From contig NC_079515.1 of assembly GCF_000801105.2 (NCBI RefSeq), positions 38,697,920 through 38,761,919 of the forward strand: a stretch of 64,000 nt of DNA. Reading direction: 5' to 3'. The DNA comes from Raphanus sativus (lineage: Eukaryota > Streptophyta > Magnoliopsida > Brassicales > Brassicaceae). Positions 1 through 11,458 of this stretch are shown here, one piece after another. The first letter of the stretch is position 1; each line of letters begins with the position of its first letter. Below the pieces are notes generated by a model that worked only from the letters and a program-made list of their open reading frames with translations, had not been told where the DNA came from and made no database searches. A program made the position numbers and the translations under genes.

Positions 1-22
1 ATGTTTTCTTGTCAGTTGAAGG

Positions 23-898
23 CTATGTACTAGTACGTCCTCTATGAGTAGTCTTGGCTCTCATTGGACTTGCCCATCCCCATGCGCTTCTATTCCCCAT
101 CTTATGATGATGATGAACAACTGTTGATGATGCTGATGTTGAAGTTGATGCTGATGGTGTCATAATCATAAACCCGCCAAAGATACCACCACATTTCACC
201 GTTTCACTCATCGCATCACCTGCTTCATCACCACTATTACAACTGACCTTTGTGGAATATTCTCTCTGTGACTCAATCCTTCTCAAGGCACAATCTCCAA
301 ACCCATTAGAGATCCTATCGCTAGAGAAGCTTCTGTTTCCACACCCAACAGATCTTGATCTCAACACTTTCCTCCCAAAAGAAGATCCACCACCACTACC
401 AACACTGTTTGTTGGCGTTGCTGCAACCACTTTGTCACTAGAGCTCCTCTCATCCTCTTCCTTAACTATCACATCAATGCCTCCACCAACGACCTGGTTT
501 GATGTCTCTGTTGTCTGGTGCTTCCCGTTATCGATCTTGTTTCTTGGTCTCGAAGAATGGCTAACGTTGTTGGCCTTTTTGGTGGTGGAGGCAACTTGGT
601 GTTGTTTGGAAGAGTAGAGATGAAGAAAAGACCAGAACCCACTTCGTTTCCGCTGGCTGAAACTCTCTCCGTAAGAAGCAGCCATTGATTTGCTTCTCTT
701 GTAGACAAGATTAGCCGAAGAAGACGAAGAGGAGGAAGAAGAAGGGACGTGGTTAGGTTTAGAGAGAGGGAAAGAGGAAGTGACGAGCTTACCGAGTTTG
801 TCTTGGAGACACAATGCACATATCCCACCAGGGTTCTTTGTATAAGGATGTGTTATGCATTGCATACCTTCGCCCATATCTTGATCTTTGAGGTTCAT
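23..898 (-). CDS. Serine-rich plant protein of unknown function (AT3G06868-like)
   Basis: A single-exon reading frame of 291 codons. The N-terminus has a conserved cysteine/histidine block (CITHPYTKNPGGICALCLQD) of the kind found near the start of OCTOPUS/DUF740-related plant proteins. The rest is low-complexity: a run of nine serines, an SKS/SRS-rich basic middle, and a tail with a HHHHKMGNRSAWGWASPMRA motif that looks conserved. No membrane segment or catalytic motif is seen. I place the start at the ATG at 898 (MNLKDQDMGEGMQC), because the 12 upstream in-frame codons are hydrophobic and unlike the family. Position next to MFP2 fits Arabidopsis AT3G06868, which is annotated there only as vitellogenin-like. 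A CT run (GA on the gene strand) at 959-984 lies in the presumed 5' leader. Function unknown. Confidence 0.75.
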   Translation of the reverse strand: MNLKDQDMGEGMQCITHPYTKNPGGICALCLQDKLGKLVTSSFPLSKPNHVPSSSSSSSSSANLVYKRSKSMAASYGESFSQRKRSGFWSFLHLYSSKQHQVASTTKKANNVSHSSRPRNKIDNGKHQTTETSNQVVGGGIDVIVKEEDERSSSDKVVAATPTNSVGSGGGSSFGRKVLRSRSVGCGNRSFSSDRISNGFGDCALRRIESQREYSTKVSCNSGDEAGDAMSETVKCGGIFGGFMIMTPSASTSTSASSTVVHHHHKMGNRSAWGWASPMRAKTTHRGRTST

Positions 899-1919
899 TA
901 TTACAAAAAGATTAACACAAGAAAGCAGAAACAAGCAAAACCAAAACCGTTGAGTCCTCTCTCTCTCTCTCTCTCTCTCTCAGCTCCTCTGTAATGAAGC
1001 AGAGTTTGTAGAGAAATAGAAAAGCGTGGAGTTCCTTGGTGCACGTGAGAGCTCTGTTATCATGTTGGATGGACGTCGACATGCCTCATCATTGAGACTT
1101 AAGATCAACTGGTTACTTAATTAATTTCAAGCCATCAATAAAACTGATGGTTGACAAGAAGGCAAAAATACATTTACTATGCATATACCCTAGTTGTTTC
1201 CCATGTTAGTTCTTTTTATAAGTCCAGACCCCATGTTACTGTATTAAATATCACTCATCTTGTAGTTTTGTTAATTAGGAAATTCACCGGCTTCTTCCTC
1301 TGTTTGATAGGAGCCAACCAAGCAAAACAAAATCGTTTATTTATTCATGACATCTCCATTTTATTACACTTATAAAATTGTATAAAACAATGAAATGTTA
1401 AATCGTACCCACCTAGCTATATGTTAGAGTATCATCCATAGGGTGGTAGTACGATTCAAATTATCATCAGATTATCATATGTAATACTATCCAAAATCTG
1501 AGGTATAAGAAACCGAGTTACAAACTGTAACCACACTCACTGATCATCAGATCCAAGCAATTTTTTTAGAAAAAATTTAACCTTCCTATAACAGAATTTT
1601 AAAAAAAAAAAGAGTATTGAAGAGCCATGAAAATCATCAACAAATCACAGAACTTATTACTCCATAAAGCTTTATAACAAATGTATCCGACAGGCTTTGT
1701 ATGACAAAGCATTATATATGAGTAACATCACAAAAAAAAAAAACAAATCTTATTGCTATTCGAACTTACTTTCTACTTTATTCATCTGCCTGAGATGAGA
1801 CTTTATTTTAAAAAAGTTCCTGAGGCCAAAGATCCCAACTTCCTGGCAAGTAAATGTGGACATAAAGAAAAAACAGTGGATGCAGCAACAAAGAAAAGTT
1901 CCTCGTTGAAACGTTGACC
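899..1919. other. Intergenic: promoter of the upstream gene and 3' side of MFP2
   Basis: No credible gene. It holds a CT/GA microsatellite at about 959-984 (5' leader of the minus-strand gene at 23-898), an AT-rich stretch, and, near 1650-1919, the expected 3' UTR of MFP2. The short frames here have no codon structure or homology that I recognise. Confidence 0.6.
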
Positions 1920-4900
1920 TTATAACCGCGACCTGCCTTGTTCCAAGGGAGCGCTCTGCAACACAGATGGAGGAATAATCAATAATCTGAGTTACAACTG
2001 AGCTAAACTAGACATTATTAGAGAACAGTCATGTAGTATGTTGATTTGACTAACTAATAGTCATGAAATATAAGCCAAGCTCAAGTAACAAAACTGAAAG
2101 GTACAAGCCAGAGGAGAAAGAAATACTCACCAGAGGAGCTCCTTTAGATCCCCTTTCAGCCAAGAAAGCACAAGGCTTGAAGAATTCACCATAAGTCTTG
2201 GACCACTCCTCTAGCTTTGAGTAAATGTATTTCGATCCAATGGAATCAGCCCAGAACATGATTCCACCTCTGTTCACAAAAGATATGATTAAATCAACAA
2301 TGAACAAAAGAGAATTTTACAAAGATTTTGTTTGATGACAGAAACTGACCTGTAAGGTGGGAAACCCATTCCAAATATGCCAGCAATGTCAAGGTCTGCT
2401 GCCTTGACAGCAATACCTTCCGCAAAAACTCTACACGCCTCGTTCACTACCGGGAAAAACGTCATTTCAATAATTTCCTTCTCCGACAGTTTCTCCAACT
2501 GCACCGCCACAGTAAAAACAGTGAGTTCCTTTCAAATGCAAAATGAAAAATCTTTGCTTGATTTTTGGACAGTGAGATACCTTCGGATCAAGCTCTGCTC
2601 CTGATACGCTCCTTGCCTTCTCGATATATTTCTTTAATTCAGGGTCAGGTTTAGCCTTGCGCTTATCATCATAAAGATAGAATCCTTTACGAGTGGCTTC
2701 ACCTGAAATCAACAGCAAGTTCACAAGATTTAGAAGAATGTTAAATCAATACAACACTGTCTAGCTGTCCTCTCTGATATATACCAGCTCTCTTGTCCTC
2801 TTGCATGAGTGGGATAATCATTGATTTGTATGTCCGCTCTGTGAAGTTCTCGATGAATTGTGTTGCGGTTGCGATCGCAACACCGAATCCAACCAGGTCG
2901 CACAATCTATTCGTCCAGTAACAAAGGTACAGTTAAAAAAACATGTACGCGATTGACATAGATCTTTACAATGCGATATACCTGAAGGGACCCATTGGCA
3001 TTCCAAACTTGCTGACTGCTTTGTCGATGAGATATGGATCTGCTCCATGCTCAACAAGGAACATAGCTGCCTGTGTGTATGGGAAGAACATCCTGTTAAC
3101 TGCAAACCCTGTGCAGTTTCCAACCACAACTGGTGTTTTCCTAATCTTCTTCCCAACATCTAACAGGTCAACAATTACTTGGGCAGAGGTATGATTGGTC
3201 CGAACTATTTCAAGTAGTGGCATGACATGTGCTGGACTGCATCAGGAAAATGAATAAACATGATACATGTAGAGCGAGCAAAGGATACGTAATCCAACCC
3301 GCAAAGGATAAGTAATCACCTGAAAAAATGTGCTCCGATAATCCGATCCTGGGACTTGGTCCGCTCCCCAATTTTGTTCAGATCAATGGTAGATGTGTTG
3401 CTAGCAAGAATACAATGTTGAGGACAGTACTTCTCGAGATCAGCAAAAATTTGCTGCTTCAGAGATATATTCTCAATGACAGCCTGTTCAAGCCACCAAA
3501 ATGACATCAACCAAAGTAAACTTACTTAGCAGCTATAGATGAAAAAAAAACTCAGCCTCATTATGCTAATTATTACCTCGATGACCATGTCCACGTCCCT
3601 AAAGCTTTCATAATCAAGAGAACCCTTAAGGAGAGACATGGTTTTCTCAAACTTCTCCTTAGACATCTTTCCTTTCTTTACACGACTCTGAAGATTAGCT
3701 GATTAAACCACTGAAATTAGTCAGTTCAAGCTTTTACAATTCGATAGTAAGCAATTCATAGAAATTCAAACCCATCCCTACCTTTGACCCTGCCAATTCC
3801 AGCCTCCAAGAACTTCTCATTAACCTCCTTGAGAATCACTGGATAGTTACTGAGGATCAATGCAGTGGCTATTCCAGATCCCATTAACCCGCCTCCAATT
3901 ATGGCTACCTTATTAATCTTCCTTGGAACCAACCCACGATCAGTAACTCCAGGAACCTATCCATAATATAGATTGGAAGGGCTCAATAATAGAGGGTAAG
4001 CTTTCATGCTAATAGTTAAGATTTTGTAAGAAAAAAGAATAGTGGTGGTACACAAGTCTAAATGACATGACTAAATAAAGACTAGAATACCTTTGTAGTT
4101 CCTCGCTGAGAAAAGAAGACATGTATCAAGCCTTTGGTGGTATCCAGGTTTATCACTTCTGAGCCGACTTGAGCCTCCTATGAGTGACAATGTAATGTAA
4201 TTTTGTTAAGGGTCACTACTCTCAGGGGAAACGATAAAGAACATATAACGCAGTAACAGCAAGATAATAATATAACCTTTTCTAAACCAGCCCTCGGACC
4301 AGAAACAATACCAACTTCAACAGCCTCAAGGCACATTAAGGGGTGTTTCATGTTGGGGGCTTGCTTGCGAGTCTGATCCTTGGCAAATTTCAGTATCTCC
4401 CTTGCCTCTCCAAGAGGAGGTAACTTGTCAGTCTTTAGAACACTAGAAACCCATGGTTTTCTCCTCTCGGCAATGTCAAGGGCCCAGCGACGAGCAGCGT
4501 TTAGCAACTCCGCAGGTGGCACGACAGCATCAATAAGACCCAATGAATGACCTTCTTCAGCTTTAACCGGCTTAGATGTCTACATGTTTCAACAAATGAA
4601 ATGCCGTTAGATTTCAACCAAGGCAGACTAACCGTACCATAAGAATAAGGTACTGACGTACCAAGATCATCTCAAGGGCTTTTGTGAGACCAACAAGACG
4701 TGGAAGACGCTGTGTTCCTGTATCAATACAAAGAAGCACAATTAGGAAAGTAAAAAAAAAACGAAAAGTGACTTGATTCATTCAACACAAACATCAATCA
4801 CATATCCCCGTCCCATAGTCCACTTTGCATAAAAAATGCTTTGACTTGTTATGCCACGAGTTTTAAAACATACGATTGTCCATAGGAACCAAGATTCTAG

Positions 4901-5923
4901 CTCATATATAATCAAAACTCGTATGCCTTTGACTGGCAAGCATTATAGATTTGACATTCAACAAAGCTGATTATGTACCTCCAAACCCAGGAATAACACC
5001 TAGTTGCAGCTCGGGCAGACCTAGTTGTGCACCAGGAGCTGATATCCTAGCATGGCAAGCCTGAAAAGAAAAAAACAATACAACTGTATCAACATCCATC
5101 CAATAAAAAATGCTCGTCAGTTTAAAGCATAGAAACTCTACCATGGAAAGCTCTAACCCTCCTCCCAAGGCAAGCCCATCAATAGCAGCGACAGACGGTT
5201 TCCTTGCAGCTGAAATCAAAAGAAAGAAATCAAATCCCTCAGAAACACATCAACAGAACCATAACATAAACCAATTAAGCCGGTAAGTTAGAAAAGTAAC
5301 CTTCAAGCAAATCGGTTAGGATATCAATCGATATGTATCCAACCTTTGGCTCTTTCACTGAGATAAATCAAACATACATTACTAAAAACATCAATACACT
5401 CAACAAAGAAACCAAGACAGTGTGAAAACATACTAGTCCCTTTCTGAATTTCACCAAATCCAGATATATCAAATCCACCAGAGAACTTCCCCTTAGCACC
5501 TACAGTTACAAAAAAAAAAACACAAAAGCTTTGCATAAACGTTCTGTTTCTCGCCGACTTGTGAGAGAGGATGATGATTATCCAGACGTACCAGTAACAA
5601 CAATAGCTTTAACATCGTTCCTGCTCAAGGCCTCCTCGTAATTACTCTTGAGGCTGTATAGCACTGTACACAAAAACAGAGTATCCAATACGAGATCATA
5701 AGCTATTCCGCTAAAACTAAGAGAGTCTGAGATCAAACCAATCGTAACCCCAATTTTCACATGATTCAGAATCAAACGGTGAGATTGAGAACAAATCCGA
5801 GAAGGTAAAAAGCTGTGTACCGTCGAATGATAGCGAGTTGACGGGAGGATTGATGAGTGTTATGACGGCAACGCCATCGGCTCCAACTTCCATCGTCGTC
5901 TTCCCTTTCGTTCCCGAAGCCAT
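1920..5923 (-). CDS. MFP2: Peroxisomal multifunctional fatty-acid beta-oxidation protein MFP2
   Basis: Eighteen exons encode 725 aa: 5821-5923, 5592-5663, 5434-5499, 5301-5357, 5142-5209, 4979-5060, 4662-4717, 4277-4579, 4091-4177, 3782-3956, 3577-3698, 3320-3483, 2982-3236, 2785-2906, 2581-2702, 2350-2498, 2131-2269, 1920-1955. All junctions are GT-AG and in phase. The N-terminal enoyl-CoA hydratase domain carries the paired glutamates E119 (GGGLELS) and E139 (GLPELQLG). The 3-hydroxyacyl-CoA dehydrogenase part has the NAD-binding GGGLMG at about 319-324 and the HFF histidine near 449. The protein ends in SRL, a peroxisomal PTS1 signal. Length and sequence match Arabidopsis MFP2 (AT3G06860) closely. 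It catalyses the hydration and dehydrogenation steps of beta-oxidation in peroxisomes, for long-chain acyl-CoAs in seedlings. It is divergently transcribed from BCE2. The gene looks intact. Confidence 0.97.
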
Positions 5924-6151
5924 TTGTTTTGTTTGTTTCTTCTCTACACGATCGATCTCTTCTTTTGGTGAGATTGCGACTCGGAGCTCAGAATTTAAGG
6001 AGAGACGTGAAAAGTAAAATGATATAAATAGAAAGACGATAACGTGTGAGATAATTGGCACACTCCTCAACGTAACGGTGGTGATTTGATAATGTTTTCG
6101 ATAAATTGATTTGTTTCTTCTTCTTATACTACCCTACCATAGTTCTTTTTA

Positions 6152-6799
6152 CAGGGATAGGCAAAAAAACCAATCAAATCAAAACAAACAAAATCGATTT
6201 ACCGAACTCAAATCTATCCAAACCAAATCAAATTCTATGATAAAACCATTTGGTTCGAGATTTTATCAATCCAAATAGTTCGATTTAGTTTAGTTTTAAA
6301 CCGAACCAAACCAAAAATCAAAATATTTTGAATTTAATTAATTAAATATATTAATAATATTATAATTTAATTAATTCAACCATTTAACCTAAACAACTAA
6401 ACAAAAATTTATACTATTTATTTCTAAAGAAAATAAAATAAATATAACTAAAAATAAAATAAAAGAATATGAATCTTATACATTAACATTAAAACGGAAA
6501 ATAATTAAATATGAAGAAAGTAATGATTCAGTGTTTAATGATGATTTGTTTATGTTTTTTATAAATTATATTTTTGTAAAAAAATTAGAAAAAACTAAAA
6601 AAAATAAACTCGATTGAACCGAACAAATACAAACAAAACCAAACTAAACTGAATCAAACCATACCGAACAAAACATACACTAAACCAAAATAAAACTGAA
6701 CCAAATACAAATCAAATCAAACTAATTTGGATTAACCAAGGTTTTCATAGATCCAAAAAAACAAACCAAACCAATAATTGAACTAAAATGCCCACCCTA
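6152..6799. mobile_element. Non-autonomous hAT-like element
   Basis: The ends are related inverted sequences: left CAGGGATAGGCAAAAAAACC, right complement TAGGGTGGGCATTTTAG. They are flanked by near-identical 8-mers TCTTTTTA (6144-6151) and CCTTTTTA (6800-6807), which fits the 8-bp target duplications of hAT elements. The body is AT-rich with many AACCAAACCGAAC-type repeats and no coding capacity. Superfamily assignment rests on termini only. Confidence 0.55.
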
Positions 6800-7213
6800 C
6801 CTTTTTATTTTCTTCTGGATATTTAGTTATTTACATGTATCTTTCGTTAATCTTTTTTACAACTTTCATGTTCCTACTGTCTATTTCTGGAAATGAGACA
6901 AATGTCATAACTGTGTTCAAAAAAAAAGAAAGACAAATGTCATAACTAAGCCCGGACCTAAGAGCCCAATAAACTAGAGGTTTACAAGATGCTTTGAATC
7001 ACTGATGCTGTTGGATTCAGATTGGTGGGCCTACACTCGTTGTAATTGTAAGTCATAGCCAACAACTAAACTATACTGATTGCACCACTTCACCTGTCAT
7101 CTACAACCACCAGATCGGCCTTTTAATAGAGTAGATGATCTTTGATCAAAAAAAAAAATAGAGTAGATGATCATCTGGTAATTGAGTTCAAATTAGGTGA
7201 GAGACTCAAGAAG

Positions 7214-7420
7214 ACATGCGTGTACCTTTGATCCTCCTTTAAAAGTTCCGTGCGCTGATTTTTTACTGACGTGGCATTAGACGAACTAATCAGATAAAGC
7301 CCGACAAGCGAACAGTCACTTGGTGATGGGTGTCATGACTCAGGACACATGTGTACCGTTGATCCTCCTTTAAAAAGCTCTCAAGTATTTCTGACGTGGC
7401 ATATATAAACTAATCAGACA
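7214..7420 (+). promoter_or_regulatory. Duplicated BCE2 promoter block with two TGACGTGGCA motifs
   Basis: Two diverged direct copies (about 7214-7297 and 7346-7420) share GTGTACC.TTGATCCTCC, TTTAAAA, TGACGTGGCAT and AACTAATCAGA in the same order. Each carries one TGACGTGGCA (7267-7276 and 7392-7401), an ACGT-core element of the C/G-box class bound by plant bZIP factors. They sit about 290 and 420 bp upstream of the BCE2 start codon. In Arabidopsis this gene (DIN3) is induced by darkness and sugar starvation, and low-energy bZIPs are known regulators of branched-chain amino-acid breakdown. The link here is inference. Confidence 0.5.
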
Positions 7421-7686
7421 TTATCTTCTTCTCTTTTTTTTGTTTGTCTGTTATCGGCACTAATCCATTAGTTTATATCTAATCAGCACGTTGGGAAAAA
7501 GAAAAAAATCTAATCAGCACCACTTACCTTCTTTAATCAGATTAGGACTTAAAGTCTGAAACACTATAACTAACACACTACTTAAAATTAGAACCTAAAA
7601 AAGGGGAATCTTATTCATCTTGCTTGTTTCTTCATCTGATTCTCCTCTCTATACTCTTTTGACCAGAAGACAAACCGTGATCCACG

Positions 7687-10600
7687 ATGATCGCGCGGCG
7701 GATCTGGCGGAACCATCAGTTTCTCCGCCCATTCAGCTCGTCTTCTTCTGTTTGCGCTCCGCCTATTCGGGTTCCGGAGTATCGTTCTCAGTCGTTCTCC
7801 TCTCCGACGTCGCGCCCATTCCTTGCTCCTTCCCTCTCCGTAAGCTTCTTCAAACTTTGTTTAATGTTTTTTTTTTTGTTTTTTTCGTGTAAGAAGATTT
7901 GAAACGTGTAATTGTTTTGGATCCACTCTGAGATCAGTTTCCGACAAAGATCTTCGAGGAAAAATTAATCATTAACTCGTTTGCTAAGAGCATCCACAAT
8001 GGTGGATTCCATTGTGGAGTCCTTAGGGGCTAATTTAGTTTTTTTTTTTTTTTGAATAGGTAAGAATTCTTAGCAAAATAAGCAGTCCAATGGTGGATTC
8101 ATTTTAGGAGTCCTTAGGAGAATTTTTTTTTTTGGGTTAAAATTCACATCTCAAATACATTACATTGATCTGAGAAAAAACAATGCATTACTCTCGAATC
8201 AACTTATACGCTTTCTGGTTGAACACAGTCTTCTCACTAACTTGGATAACCTACAGTAACAAAGCCAAAGAGAAATTTACTACTAGCCAAGTTAAACAAA
8301 GAAGGGACTATGTATAAAAATAAACTAAGAACAGTTATCAAACAAAATTAAGCAACGCAAAATCCGTAGAACACTGCTGCTTACCTTGTTATCATCAAGG
8401 GAATACCATATGCCACTTGAAGTGCGAACAAAGCAGTAGTAGTGACCAGAATCAATACTCCACCATAATGAACTAACACACCATATAGAGTGTACTTCAA
8501 ATTACCTTCCTGTTCAACACAAGTACTGTAAATGTTAATAGAGGAAATGATGAAGCTCAAGGATTAAAAAGATACATGAACAAGGATATCTAAACAACTC
8601 CAACGTAATATACAGAGCACAAGAGTAAGTCTACTTACATATGGACCACTGACGTATTCATGCTTTCAACTACCATACTACAACAATCTAAATCATCAAC
8701 AAAAGCCTCAACACGACAACCAAAACACCATTCAAGTCTACCAAACATTTTGTGATGCAATCATCATTGCTCTCATTCAACTCCTTGATCCAGCCATGAC
8801 TTCTCCGCAAAGAGCTTCGTAGCAACCATATTATCCGGGGAAAGAAACGTTGTTACGAGCAGACGACAGCACGGATCTTCCATGTGCGAGCAGGACGGCT
8901 TCCCCAACAGCAACGGTGGTCGATGTGATCAATGCGCAGCTCTCTTATCTCAATCTCATCAAGCACCTGCCTGAAAGAAGTGCAGATAATTTCAACATAT
9001 ATATGATCGAAAGTAGAAATCTTTGCATCCTAACAAGAGCAATGATATTGAAAGTACGAACCTTTTGTCAGTGGGCTTACCTTTGAAGCTCATGACCTGC
9101 TGTGCACTCGGGTAGCCAATAGCTTCCGCTGTGAAACGCCAAACAAGAAAGTCAGAGTCTTGGAATATATAGAACGATAAACAGAGCAAAGGATCATCAA
9201 AAAGGATGAAACTTTCACATTTTAAAGGATCAAAGTCAACGGCTAGAGGAAGTAGCGTGTGTAGTCGATCACTTTAAGAATCAGGATATATAGAACGGAG
9301 ACGAGACTTACGAGTGGGTAACGAGACGGGGGTGGTTAACACGGGAGGATAGAGAGGAGGAGGATCAGAAACAGGGGAAGCGGAACGGACTTCTTCAACG
9401 GTGACGCCAGCTCTAGGAAAGAAACATTGTTACGACGGATTGATATCTATCAGATTGCAAATCAGGATGATGGAGAAGAAGACTCACCGAACTTCATGAT
9501 TCAGATACCAGAACTTCAATCTACACTTTCCTGAGAAAATTAACAGAGCGGAGAAGACAAGAGAGAGATAGCGGAGAAGACGAGAGAGAGATAGAGAGCC
9601 AATGACAACATGCCACGTCTATAAGGATTGAGTCCTTAAATGCCTTATTTACGGACCAATCCTTACCTACAGTAACTCTTTTAATATTATTCAATTCATT
9701 TTGACATATGATTGAACGCTAAGGACTCGTTATCATACCCCATTGCAGGTGGTCTAAGACTTGCAAAGTGGGAACCGTTACCAAGTTTGTTATATATTTT
9801 TTTTTCGTAATCTGTGGCAGTTGATGAAATGGTGTGGAGGAAGTAGAAGCTGGTATTCGAACGAAGCCATGTCCATAGATTCAAATGCGAGAGGAGGGTT
9901 CCTTGATGTGCCACTTGCACAAACTGGGGAAGGTATTGCTGAATGTGAGCTTCTCAAGTGGTTTGTCAAAGAGGTCTGTTTTATTTTATTTTATTATGCT
10001 AAAAGATTCAAATCCTTTTTGGTTTTTTAGTTTTTAAATAAGCCCCCATTTTTGCTGTTTGGTTTAGGGAGATCCTGTGGAAGAGTTTCAGCCGCTCTGT
10101 GAAGTTCAGAGCGATAAAGCTACCATTGAGATAACTAGTCGTTTTAAAGGGAAAGTAGCTCTCATTTCACATTCTCCTGGTGACATTATCAAGGTTAGAT
10201 GAGGAGTCTACAAGTCTATATGCTTAAGCATATCATTCAGAAATTTTAAGTCTTTTGTGTTATATATATATATGTCCTGAAACCTATTTGATGCAAGGTT
10301 GGAGAGACTCTGGTTAAGCTGGCCGTAGAAGACGCCAACGATGCTCCTCTTCAAGTATCATCTGACACTCCAGGAAATGTAGAACCGAGCGGTTCAAAGC
10401 CAAAACTAGACAGTCTTGTTGGAGCTCTGTCAACGCCTGCTGTTCGTAACCTTGCAAAAGACCTTGGCATAGACATCAACCTCGTGATTGGAAGTGGTAA
10501 AGACGGGAGGGTTTTGAAAGAAGATGTTCTTCAATTCAGTGGCCAGAAAGAAAATGTAACAGCAGGAGACTCGGTTTCCACTACTATAGCGAGTAACTTT

Positions 10601-11458
10601 GAAGATCAAATAGTTCCTCTCAGGGGATTCAACAGAGCTATGGTCAAGACAATGACTATGGCTACAAAAGTACCACATTTTCATTTCGTTGAAGAGATAA
10701 ACTGCGACGCCCTTGTGAAGCTCAAACACTTCTTCAAAGAGAACAACACAGATTCCACCGTCAAACACACGTTCCTTCCCACTTTAATCAAGTCACTCTC
10801 AATGGCTCTAACCAAATACCCCTTCGTGAATGGTTGCTTCAACGAGGAATCGTTAGAGATCATCCTTAAAGGTATCTCATCCTTTGGTTTATTATCTTTT
10901 AGCTTGTAGATTTATATATTGATTCTTTGGTTTATCTCAGGTTCACACAACATTGGAGTTGCAATGGCTACTGAACATGGTCTTGTAGTTCCGAACATAA
11001 AGAACGTTCAGTCACTCTCTTTACTAGAGATAACCAAAGAGCTGTTACGGTTACAACATTTGGCGACAAACAACAAGCTTAGCCCTGAGGATGTAACCGG
11101 TGGGACCATAACTCTGAGTAACATTGGAGCAATCGGTGGGAAGTTTGGTTCCCCTCTTCTGAACTTACCTGAAGTTGCCATCATCGCTCTTGGAAGAATC
11201 GAGAAAGTTCCAAAGTTTAAAGAAGACGGGTCCGTTTATCCTGCGTCGACAATGATGGTAAGAACTTGGATCATTTCTTAAGTTCAGAGATTCTTGTTAG
11301 TACTACCAAAGCTTGATCAAGAACTATGTTTTTTTTGGTATTAGGTTAACATCGCTGCGGATCATAGAGTTCTGGATGGAGCAACGGTGGCTCGGTTTTG
11401 TTGCCAGTGGAAAGAGTATATTGAGAAACCGGAGTTGCTAATGCTTCAGATGAGATAA
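7687..11458 (+). CDS. BCE2: Branched-chain alpha-keto acid dehydrogenase E2 (dihydrolipoyl acyltransferase)
   Basis: Six exons encode 478 aa: 7687-7839, 9821-9973, 10068-10193, 10298-10871, 10941-11257, 11345-11458, all GT-AG and in phase. Residues 1-51 are basic, serine-rich and look like a mitochondrial transit peptide. The lipoyl domain has its lysine K119 in EVQSDKATIEI. A peripheral subunit-binding domain lies at about 188-222 (TPAVRNLAKDLGIDI). The catalytic domain ends with the HRVLDG motif (H448, D452). The enzyme transfers branched acyl groups to CoA in the mitochondrial BCKDH complex that degrades Leu, Ile and Val. It matches AT3G06850 (DIN3/LTA1). Intron 1 is 1981 bp because of a transposon (7988-9754). 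The coding sequence itself looks intact. Confidence 0.96.
8190..8509 (-). pseudogene. Captured ubiquitin-specific protease (UBP) C-terminal fragment
   Basis: Two exon-like pieces read on the minus strand. Piece one (8385-8509) starts after a CAG acceptor and encodes NLKYTLYGVLVHYG and then, in a shifted frame, SGHYYCFVRTSSGIWYSLDD, ending at a GTAAGC donor. Piece two (about 8190-8250) starts after a TAG acceptor and encodes VIQVSEKTVFNQKAY. These are the His-box (GHYYCFVR) and end of the catalytic domain of UBP23-like deubiquitinases. A one-base loss after VHYGG breaks the frame. The catalytic cysteine box is absent. It is a non-functional capture inside the transposon. Confidence 0.75.
8860..9420 (-). 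pseudogene. Second captured gene fragment, unidentified
   Basis: Three minus-strand pieces look like exons: a proline-rich piece near 9305-9420 (RAGVTVEEVRSASP..), a piece near 9080-9140 between AG and GT (AEAIGYPSAQQVMSFK) and a piece near 8855-8970 (ELRIDHIDHRCCWGSRPART). Splice-like signals flank the second. I suspect a plant SSUH2-like protein because of the CCWGSRPA motif, but am not sure. There is no continuous frame, and it is part of the transposon cargo. Confidence 0.4.

Larger units (their letters stand above)
5924..7686. promoter_or_regulatory. Shared intergenic region between divergent MFP2 and BCE2
   Basis: 1.76 kb separates the two start codons. It contains the 5' leader of MFP2 (about 5924-6060), a hAT-like element (6152-6799), a small tandem duplication of a TAGAGTAGATGATC segment around 7127-7170, and a duplicated BCE2-proximal block with ACGT motifs (7214-7420). 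No gene is visible. Both flanking genes serve catabolism, so joint control is plausible but is inference. Confidence 0.55.
7988..9754. mobile_element. PIF/Harbinger-like element with captured gene fragments, in BCE2 intron 1
   Basis: Terminal inverted repeats GAGCATCCACAATGG and (complement of the right end) GACCACCTGCAATGG agree at 11 of 15 positions. The element is flanked by TAA on both sides (7985-7987 and 9755-9757), the 3-bp target duplication of PIF/Harbinger elements. Subterminal GAGTCCTTAG is also shared in inverted orientation. No transposase is seen. The interior holds minus-strand pieces of at least two host genes, with introns retained, so it behaves like a Pack-type element that copied genomic DNA. 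It lies wholly within intron 1 of BCE2, opposite to the captured genes' orientation. Confidence 0.7.

Noticed and set aside
8850..9086. Plus-strand gene in the BCE2 intron
   Set aside because: It is antisense to a captured gene fragment with splice-like signals on the minus strand, inside a transposon.
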